Source of the DNA: Actinomadura sp. NBRC 104425
GTDB taxonomy: Bacteria > Actinomycetota > Actinomycetes > Streptosporangiales > Streptosporangiaceae
Assembly: GCF_030269545.1 (NCBI RefSeq)
Contig: NZ_BSTN01000041.1
Span: 1 to 35,786, forward strand
Length of the DNA stretch: 35,786 bases
Direction of reading: 5' to 3'
This document shows, piece after piece, positions 30,253 to 35,786 of the stretch. Numbering within the stretch: position 1 is the first letter of the stretch; each line of letters begins with the position of its first letter. The notes beneath the pieces are model-generated. The model was not told the origin of the DNA, did not search any database, and saw only the letters and a list, made by a program, of their open reading frames with translations. Position numbers and translations under genes: made by a program.

Positions 30253-31689
30253 GTGCAGAACGCCTCCGAACCTTCTGATCCACAGGGCACCGATCCGCAG
30301 CGGGCCCGCGCGCAGACGGCAGAGCAAACGGCAGAGCAGACGGCGCACCAGGCGTCGGAGCAGACGGCGGAGAAGGCCGCGGGGCGAGTGGGCCGCGGCG
30401 GCCGGCTGCGCGCCCTCGCGATCGACACCCGTCCCCTCGCGCACGCCGCCTACCGGCGGCTGTGGCTGGGGCAGGCGGTGTCGTTCGTCGGCTTCCAGGT
30501 CACCGCCGTGGCCGTGCCCGTCCAGGTGTACGACGTGACGAAGTCGTCGTTCTGGGTGGGCGTGCTGGGCATCGTCAACCTCGTCCCGCTGATCGTGTTC
30601 GGGCTGTGGGGCGGGGCCGTCGCCGACCACGTGGACCGGCGCAGGCTGCTGTTCGGCTCGTCCTGCGTGATGTGGGTCGCGACGCTGCTGCTGTTCGCCC
30701 AGGCCCTGCTCGGCTGGGACGAGCTGTGGTTGATCATGGTGGTGGTGGCCGTCCAGGCGACGGGCTTCGCGGTCTCGTCCCCGACCCGCAACGCGATCAT
30801 CCCCCGGCTGCTGGACCGTTCCCTCGTCCCGGCCGCCAACACTTTGAACTTCACCGCCAGCCAGGTCGGCACGCTGGCCGGCCCCCTGGTGGCCGGGGTG
30901 ATCCTGGCCCGCTGGAACTATGCGGCCGCCTACGCCGTGGACGCCGCGCTGTTCACCGCGGGCCTGTACGCGGCGCTGCGCCTGCCCCCCATCCCGCCGC
31001 TGGGGGAGGTGACGGGCGCGCCCGGCCTGCGCTCGGTCTTCGAGGGACTGCGCTACTTGTCCACGCAGCCCGTCCTGCTGATGTCGTTCGTCGTCGACAT
31101 CATCGCCATGGGCGTGGCCATGCCGCGTGCGCTGTTCCCCGAGCTGGCCGAGACCCGTTTCGGCGGGGAGAGCGCGGTCGGCTGGCTGTACGCATCGATC
31201 GCCATCGGCGCGGTCGTCGGCGGCCTGATGTCGGGCTGGATCGGACGGGTGCACCGGCAGGGCGCGGCCCTCGTCGGCGCCATCGTGGTGTGGGGCCTGG
31301 CCGTCGCCGCCGCCGGGCTCGCCCACCAGCTGTGGTTGGCCGTGGCACTGCTGGCCGTGGGCGGGGCGGCCGACCTGGTGTCGGCGGTGTTCCGGCAGAC
31401 GATGCTCCAGACGTACGCGCCGGACGAGATGCGCGGCCGTCTCCAGGGGGTCTTCACCGTGGTCGTCGCAGGCGGCCCCCGGCTCGGCGACCTGCGCGCC
31501 GGGGCGACCGCCGCCGTCGCGGGGGCCACGGTCTCCTGGGTGGGAGGCGGGCTCGCGTGCGCGGTCCTGGTGGTCGTGGCGGGCCTGTGCGTTCCGGCCC
31601 TGCTGCGCTACGACACCCGTACCGCCGTGCCCGTGCGCGCGGACGGCGCATCCGAGCCGAAGGAACCCGCGGCCGACCGCGAGTCCTGA
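30253..31689 (+). CDS. MFS transporter
   Basis: A 478-residue major facilitator protein. The first ~50 residues are hydrophilic with short repeats of the type AEQT (encoded by a 12-bp-like repeat at about 30316-30370). About twelve membrane segments follow, starting at AYRRLWLGQAVSFVGFQVTAVAVPVQVYDVTKSSFWVGVLG. Motif A region: GLWGGAVADHVDRRRLLFGSS. The second half has VFRQTMLQTYAPDEMRGRLQGVFTVVVAGGPRLGDLRAG, typical of the group related to enterobactin exporter EntS. GTG 30253 follows GAGCGAGA; an earlier TTG at 30172 is unlikely. Follows pdxH by 116 bp in the same direction. Substrate unknown. Confidence 0.85.
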   Translation: MQNASEPSDPQGTDPQRARAQTAEQTAEQTAHQASEQTAEKAAGRVGRGGRLRALAIDTRPLAHAAYRRLWLGQAVSFVGFQVTAVAVPVQVYDVTKSSFWVGVLGIVNLVPLIVFGLWGGAVADHVDRRRLLFGSSCVMWVATLLLFAQALLGWDELWLIMVVVAVQATGFAVSSPTRNAIIPRLLDRSLVPAANTLNFTASQVGTLAGPLVAGVILARWNYAAAYAVDAALFTAGLYAALRLPPIPPLGEVTGAPGLRSVFEGLRYLSTQPVLLMSFVVDIIAMGVAMPRALFPELAETRFGGESAVGWLYASIAIGAVVGGLMSGWIGRVHRQGAALVGAIVVWGLAVAAAGLAHQLWLAVALLAVGGAADLVSAVFRQTMLQTYAPDEMRGRLQGVFTVVVAGGPRLGDLRAGATAAVAGATVSWVGGGLACAVLVVVAGLCVPALLRYDTRTAVPVRADGASEPKEPAADRES

Positions 31690-32001
31690 CCGGGGCGGCT
31701 CCCCCAGACCGTTGCGCCCGGCGCCGTCACCGGCCGCGGAGGGCACGCTCGCATCTCGCCCGACAACACCATGGGGCCGCGCGCCTTAGTCCAAGATCGT
31801 CTGGGCGGCATTCCCGCGGTGGTCTCCCGTAGGGCCCCGGTCCGCCGTGACCTGGGGTCACCCTGCGGGAACAGTGCGGCGTCATGGGAAGAATTCGCGG
31901 TCTTCGTGCGTTTTCGCGTATCCGCTCCAAGGGATATGCGCAGGCACCATCGCGAGAGGTGCGAAACGCGTAGACTCGAATCCACAAGTCTGGAGGGAGC
32001 T
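31690..32001. other. Intergenic region before ideR
   Basis: A 312-bp stretch with no supported gene; minus-strand frames that cross it are shadows of ideR. It holds the ideR promoter candidate near its right end. No palindromic iron box of the TTAGG-type was found in it. Confidence 0.5.
31971..31976 (+). promoter_or_regulatory. Candidate -10 of ideR
   Basis: TAGACT fits TANNNT and would give a leader of about 19 nt containing GGAGGGAG just before the GTG start at 32002. No convincing -35. Confidence 0.4.
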
Positions 32002-32703
32002 GTGACCTCACACGGCCTGATCGATACCACGGAGATGTACCTCCGTACGGTTCTGGAACTCGAAGAGGAAGGAATCGTTCCCCTTCGAGCACGCATTGCC
32101 GAGCGGCTTTCACAGAGCGGCCCGACGGTGAGTCAGACGGTGGCGCGCATGGAGCGCGACGGGCTGCTGAGGGTCGAGGGGGACCGGCACCTCGAACTGA
32201 CCGAGACCGGCCGCAGCCTGGCGACCCGGGTCATGCGCAAGCACCGTCTCGCCGAGTGCCTGCTGGTCAATGTGATCGGTCTGCCCTGGGAGGACGTCCA
32301 CATCGAGGCGTGCCGCTGGGAGCACGTGATGTCGGAGGAGGTCGAGCGGCGCCTGGTCGCCCTGCTCGGCAACCCCACCCACTGCCCGCACGGCAACCCG
32401 ATCCCGGGCCTGGACGAGCTCGGCGGGCACGGCGACGACAGGGACACCGCCCCGCTGTCGTCGATGAGCGACGCGGCGAGCCCGGACGGCGCCCTGGCCG
32501 TCGTCCGCCGCATCAGCGAGCAGGTGCAGGGCGACAGCGAGCTGATGCTTAAACTCAAGCGAATCGGGATACAACCGGGGCGAGAGGTGACTCTTCGGGC
32601 GACCGACGACGGGGTGCGGGTGACGTGTGACGACGAGGCCGACGACAACGCCAGCGAACTGCCGCGGTCCATCGCCGAACACGTGTTCGTCAGCGGCCGC
32701 TGA
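32002..32703 (+). CDS. ideR: Iron-dependent repressor, IdeR/DtxR family
   Basis: A 233-residue metal-dependent repressor nearly identical in its N-terminal 140 residues to mycobacterial IdeR. DNA-binding helix: RIAERLSQSGPTVSQTVARMERDGL (31-55). Metal ligands, each two positions later than in IdeR of M. tuberculosis: M12, H81, E85, H100, C104, E107, H108, so both metal sites are complete. The C-terminal SH3-like domain (about 160-230) has the segment SEQVQGDSELMLKLKRIGIQPGREVTLRA. A His/Asp-rich segment (about 126-150, THCPHGNPIP and GGHGDDRD) joins the domains. GTG 32002 has GGAGGGAG upstream. It probably controls iron-uptake genes elsewhere; no iron box is seen in its own promoter region. 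Confidence 0.96.
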   Translation: MTSHGLIDTTEMYLRTVLELEEEGIVPLRARIAERLSQSGPTVSQTVARMERDGLLRVEGDRHLELTETGRSLATRVMRKHRLAECLLVNVIGLPWEDVHIEACRWEHVMSEEVERRLVALLGNPTHCPHGNPIPGLDELGGHGDDRDTAPLSSMSDAASPDGALAVVRRISEQVQGDSELMLKLKRIGIQPGREVTLRATDDGVRVTCDDEADDNASELPRSIAEHVFVSGR

Positions 32704-33111
32704 ACCCGGTACGGTGCCGCCCCCACCGCCGTCCCCGACGCGGAACGCGACGCCCGGCACCTCCGGGTTTCCCGCGCCATGCCTGCGCGTCTATACCGAA
32801 GATCTCCCCATCGCCACGGCGTTCGGGCGTATCCCGAGTGCCGATTCGTCGTTCAATACCAATGACATACGTGCGGCGGCCGCGCGGCCACGTACTGTGG
32901 CCGCCCTGAGCGCGGCGGCCGGAGCGGGCGTTCGCGCGGTGCGGCCGCCGGGCGCGGCGGCGCACACGGACACGAGGAGAGCGGGCACGACGGCAGGGTG
33001 CATCACCGAACGGCGGGCGGCGACACCGGGGACGGCTGCGCCGTCCGGTCTGGCACGGGCGGCGGCGCCCGCGAGGGCCCGCGCGGCGGCCGGAAGGCGG
33101 CGGACGGCCCG
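32704..33111. other. Intergenic region before the phosphatase gene
   Basis: A 408-bp stretch with no supported gene. The only promoter-like element noted is TATACC (32792-32797), about 315 bp upstream of the phosphatase start and without a clear -35. A GTG at 32998 is in frame with the phosphatase and would add 38 residues of basic, low-complexity sequence; this is not favoured. Confidence 0.4.
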
Positions 33112-35484
33112 ATGAAGCGACCGGACGAACCGCCGTTCGAGGCGCAGCTGCCCCCCGAGACGGTGCTGAACCAGATGGAGATGGCGGTCATCGTCTGCGA
33201 CCGCTTCAGCAACGTCATCTACGGCAACGAGTTCGCCCGTCGGCTGTTCGGCTTCGGCGGCGACGACCTGATCGGCCACTCGGTGCTGTCGCTCGGCATC
33301 GCCGAGGAGGACCACGAGCAGGCCACCGAACTGGCCCGGCACGTCCTCAAGGGCGGCGTGTGGGAGGGCACGTTCTGCAACCTGCGCGCCGACGGCACCA
33401 CCGTCTACACCCGCGCGCACGCCGTGCCGCTGCGCCACCCGTCCGGCGCCGTCGACGGCGTGGTGATCTTCGCCCGGGAGGCGCTGCGCAGCAATCAGCG
33501 CGAGCACGAGCGCTACGGCCTGCTGGAGCGAGTGGGCGAGCGGCTGGCCGGGTCGCTGGAGCTGGAGACCACGCTGCGCCGCGTCGCCGAGACCCTGGTG
33601 CCGCAGTTCGCCGACCACTGCTTCATCGACCTGTTCAGCGGCGACCGGCTGTACCGGCGGGTGTCCCGGCACGCCGCCGACTGGACCCCGCCGCCCGGCA
33701 CCTGGCCCGAGGTCGGCGAGCCGGTCTCCTACCCGGCGGGGCACTTCGCCGCCAAGGCCATGAACCGCCGCGACACGGTGCTGGTCGAGGACATGGTCCG
33801 GCACCGCTTCTCCGCGCCCGACCTGGTCGGCCGGCAGCTGGGCGACGAGCTCGGCCTCACCTCGGTGATCTCCGCGCCGCTGCTGGTGCGCGGCGAGCTG
33901 CTGGGCGTGATGAGCGTGGCGCTGTCCAACCTGACCAGGCGGCCCGACCCGCACTACGACGCCTTCGACCGCGACCTGATGGGCGCCATCGCCGGCCGGG
34001 TCGCGCTGGCCATCGACAACGCGCTGCTGTTCGAGGAGGAGCGGGAGACCGCGCTGGCCTTCCAGAAGGACCTGCTGCCCGGCGAGCGGCCGCCCCGGCT
34101 GGACGGCCTGGAGATCGCCTGGCGGTACGAGCCGGCCCGTCCGCTGGAGTCGCACGGGCACGGCATCCAGACCCAGGTCGGCGGCGACTGGTACGACGTG
34201 ATCCCGCTGTCGGCGGGCCGGGTGGGGCTGGTCATCGGCGACGTGGAGGGCCGCGGCGCGCGCGCCGCCGCCGTGATGGGCCAGCTGCGCGCCGCGCTGC
34301 GCGCCTTCGCCCAGGACGACAAGCCGCCCGCCGACATCCTGCGCAAGCTGGACGAGTGGGTGCGCACCATGACCCGGCCGCAGCGGCAGCGGTCCGGCTG
34401 GGCCCCGCCCGGCGACGACGAGGTGCGGGCGCCGCTGGTGTCGTGCACCTACTTCGTCTACGACGCCTGGTCGCGGGTGCTGGAGTTCGCCAACGCCGGG
34501 CACGACCCGCCGCTGCTGATCACCGACGGCGAGGTCGGCGAGCTGCCCTTCCGCAGCCAGGGCGGCATGCTCGGCCTGCGGTCGCCGGGCGTGGGCGGCG
34601 AGATCCTTTTCAACGAGGAATCCGCCGAGCTTGAACCCGGTTCCACGCTGGTGCTCTACACCGACGGGCTGATCGACCGGCGGCCCCGCGCCGACGGCGA
34701 GTACTACACCCGCGAGGAGTCGCGCGAGCTGGTCCGCCGGGCGGTGGCCGCGGTCGCGCGGCGGGACGTGGAGACCATCGCGGGCGCGGTGTTCGACGCG
34801 GTGCCCGGCGACATCGACGACGACGTGGCGATCGTGGTGATCCGCACCTCTCCGGAGGAGCTGGCCGTCGAGGAGCGCACCTTCCCGGCCGAGCCGATCA
34901 TGGTGTCGGAGGCGCGGCGGATGGCCGCCGACACCTTCGCCTCCTGGGGCATGCTGGACGAGCAGGCCGAGCTGGCCTGCCTGCTGGTGTCGGAAGTGGT
35001 CACCAACGTGGTGCTGCACACCGCGGCCACCCCGCGGCCGCGCCGTGAGCTGGTGCTCGACGGGCCGCCGCCGGTGCGGTTCAACAGCTCCCCGTCGGCG
35101 GCCGACGCGCTGGCCGGCGCGCTCGACGACGTGGACGAGGACGACTGGTCCCTGCCCGACGCGGTGTCGGCGGCGTCCGGGCCGCTGCCCGCGCCCGTGC
35201 CGGCGACCGAGCCGCTGTTCGATGCCGGGCCGCCGCTGGACCTGCCGCTGACCCGCCGCGAACCGGCCACCAAGGAGTTCCGGCTGCGGCTGCGGCGCGG
35301 CGCCGACGCGATCTGGGTCGAGGTGTTCGACTCCGACATGCGGCTGCCGCGCATCCGCAGCGCGGGGGAGACCGACGAGGGCGGGCGCGGCCTGTACCTG
35401 GTCGACCAGCTCGCCTCCCGCTGGGGGGCCCGGCCCACCGCCGACGGCAAGGCGGTGTGGTTCGAGCTGCCCCTGCGTCCCTGA
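33112..35484 (+). CDS. PAS-GAF-PP2C phosphatase with HATPase domain (RsbU/RsbW-like)
   Basis: A 790-residue signalling protein. PAS domain: about 13-123 (VIVCDRFSNVIYGNEFARRLFGFGGDDLIGHS). GAF domain: about 140-303, ending at RVALAIDNALLFEEE. SpoIIE-type PP2C phosphatase: about 310-575, with FQKDLLPGERPP, the metal-binding GGDWYDV (D358), GDVEGRG (376-382) and DDDVAIVVI (about 568-576). C-terminal HATPase_c of the RsbW/anti-sigma kinase type: N box LLVSEVVTNVVLH (about 623-635) and G box DEGGRGLYLVDQLASRWG (about 755-772). Between N box and the next strand there are about 90 extra acidic/proline-rich residues. Such multidomain proteins adjust anti-sigma/anti-anti-sigma phosphorylation in actinomycete stress responses; target and signal are unknown. 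ATG 33112 fits the start of homology; GGAAGGCGG lies upstream. Confidence 0.92.
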   Translation: MKRPDEPPFEAQLPPETVLNQMEMAVIVCDRFSNVIYGNEFARRLFGFGGDDLIGHSVLSLGIAEEDHEQATELARHVLKGGVWEGTFCNLRADGTTVYTRAHAVPLRHPSGAVDGVVIFAREALRSNQREHERYGLLERVGERLAGSLELETTLRRVAETLVPQFADHCFIDLFSGDRLYRRVSRHAADWTPPPGTWPEVGEPVSYPAGHFAAKAMNRRDTVLVEDMVRHRFSAPDLVGRQLGDELGLTSVISAPLLVRGELLGVMSVALSNLTRRPDPHYDAFDRDLMGAIAGRVALAIDNALLFEEERETALAFQKDLLPGERPPRLDGLEIAWRYEPARPLESHGHGIQTQVGGDWYDVIPLSAGRVGLVIGDVEGRGARAAAVMGQLRAALRAFAQDDKPPADILRKLDEWVRTMTRPQRQRSGWAPPGDDEVRAPLVSCTYFVYDAWSRVLEFANAGHDPPLLITDGEVGELPFRSQGGMLGLRSPGVGGEILFNEESAELEPGSTLVLYTDGLIDRRPRADGEYYTREESRELVRRAVAAVARRDVETIAGAVFDAVPGDIDDDVAIVVIRTSPEELAVEERTFPAEPIMVSEARRMAADTFASWGMLDEQAELACLLVSEVVTNVVLHTAATPRPRRELVLDGPPPVRFNSSPSAADALAGALDDVDEDDWSLPDAVSAASGPLPAPVPATEPLFDAGPPLDLPLTRREPATKEFRLRLRRGADAIWVEVFDSDMRLPRIRSAGETDEGGRGLYLVDQLASRWGARPTADGKAVWFELPLRP

Positions 35485-35486
35485 CG

Positions 35487-35644
35487 GCGTCCGATCACGA
35501 CCGCGTCCGATCACGACCGCGTCCGATCACGACCGCGTCCGATCACGACCGCGTCCGATCACGACCGCGTCCGATCACGACCGCGTCCGATCACGACCGC
35601 GTCCGATCACGACCGCGCCCGATCACACCGCGCCCGATCACACC
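35487..35644. repeat. 16-bp tandem repeat array
   Basis: Eight perfect copies of GCGTCCGATCACGACC (35487-35614) are followed by two 15-bp variants GCGCCCGATCACACC (35615-35644) and a partial degenerate copy to about 35660. It begins 2 bp after the phosphatase stop codon. Sixteen bases do not keep a reading frame, so it is not coding. There are no unique spacers. Confidence 0.97.
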
Positions 35645-35659
35645 GCGCCCGATCTCGGC

Positions 35660-35786
35660 GCGCTAGGTGTGCTGTTCGGGGACGTTGGTGACAGGCGACA
35701 CGCCGTGGGTGGTTGTTGAACGACAGGAGGGCCTTCTGGTTTCGGTGTGGATTGCGACGACATCTGCACCGACGTCCAGGAGGCCC
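35660..35786. other. Unassigned edge segment, perhaps an IS end
   Basis: From GCTAGGTGTGCTGTTC onward, base composition drops to about 60% G+C, lower than the surroundings. Visible: CTAG at 35664, GACAGG twice, and AGGAGGGCC/CAGGAGGCCC. The pattern is reminiscent of the leader of actinomycete insertion sequences, but I cannot name one, and the segment is cut by the window end. No complete gene. Confidence 0.3.

Noticed and set aside
31690..32001. Iron box upstream of ideR
   Set aside because: No 19-bp TTAGG-type palindrome could be found; autoregulation by iron is not supported.
35487..35660. CRISPR array
   Set aside because: The 16-bp units abut directly with no spacers, and no cas genes are present.
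35457..35666. Frame encoding repeated DHDRVRSRPRPITTAS
   Set aside because: It is the 16-bp tandem array read in rotating frames; no start signal and no homology.

Overview
The window is about 72% G+C with dense GTG/ATG-started genes, TANNNT -10 boxes, leaderless-looking starts and actinobacterial families (IdeR, DUF3027, DUF2530, bacterial XPB, SerC of the actinobacterial type). It is chromosomal DNA of an actinomycete. I favour a Streptosporangiales/Thermomonosporaceae-like organism, but that is inference from general resemblance. From memory, several genes follow a gene order also seen in Mycobacterium tuberculosis around Rv0861c-Rv0889c (XPB, its helicase-associated partner, cold-shock protein, MFS, serC, citA), so most of the window is conserved core.

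Layout. Positions 1-153 are the 3' end of a 5S rRNA gene and its terminator. A decayed IS200/IS605-type tnpB element (434-1743) follows. Next, all on the minus strand, come XPB helicase (1925-3577), a DUF4190-like membrane protein, a Ro60/TROVE protein (4481-6034), two tandem Y-like RNAs (6112-6223 and 6234-6375), and a large helicase-associated/WYL protein (6583-8952). Then: a TetR regulator, a GNAT-like protein, a small membrane protein, a HAD phosphatase, a cold-shock protein, an MFS exporter, DUF3027 and a 1000-residue sacsin/Hsp90-type ATPase. A minus-strand operon (alpha/beta hydrolase, TetR, DUF2530) with a clear promoter/operator faces MarR, an MFS exporter and ThpR. A second minus-strand block holds a large membrane protein, a surface-type propeller protein, a 27-residue membrane peptide, serC, a membrane protein and citrate synthase. 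The end carries pdxH, an MFS, ideR and a PAS-GAF-PP2C-HATPase stress phosphatase, then a 16-bp tandem array and an unassigned edge.

The most interesting part is 4481-6375. Ro60 proteins bind Y RNAs and work in RNA quality control. The upstream RNA here (6234-6375) can be folded by hand into an almost complete cloverleaf like tRNA-Ile(GAU), but with its parts in permuted order: anticodon arm, T arm, acceptor 3' strand, a 6-nt loop, acceptor 5' strand, D arm. The acceptor stem is closed by the loop, and a long Y-RNA-type stem enters between D arm and anticodon arm. The second RNA (6112-6223) shares the 5' motif TGCGCAGGC-N4-GTTACTT but has a degenerate anticodon arm. The Ro60/Y-RNA cassette sits between XPB and the protein that I recall being its direct neighbour in mycobacteria.

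Metabolic genes (serC, citA, pdxH) and the iron regulator ideR look ordinary. Four loci carry short tandem repeats (15-bp before an MFS gene, 12-bp in a propeller gene, 12-bp-like in another MFS gene, 16-bp after the phosphatase). No CRISPR array, prophage or integrase was seen.
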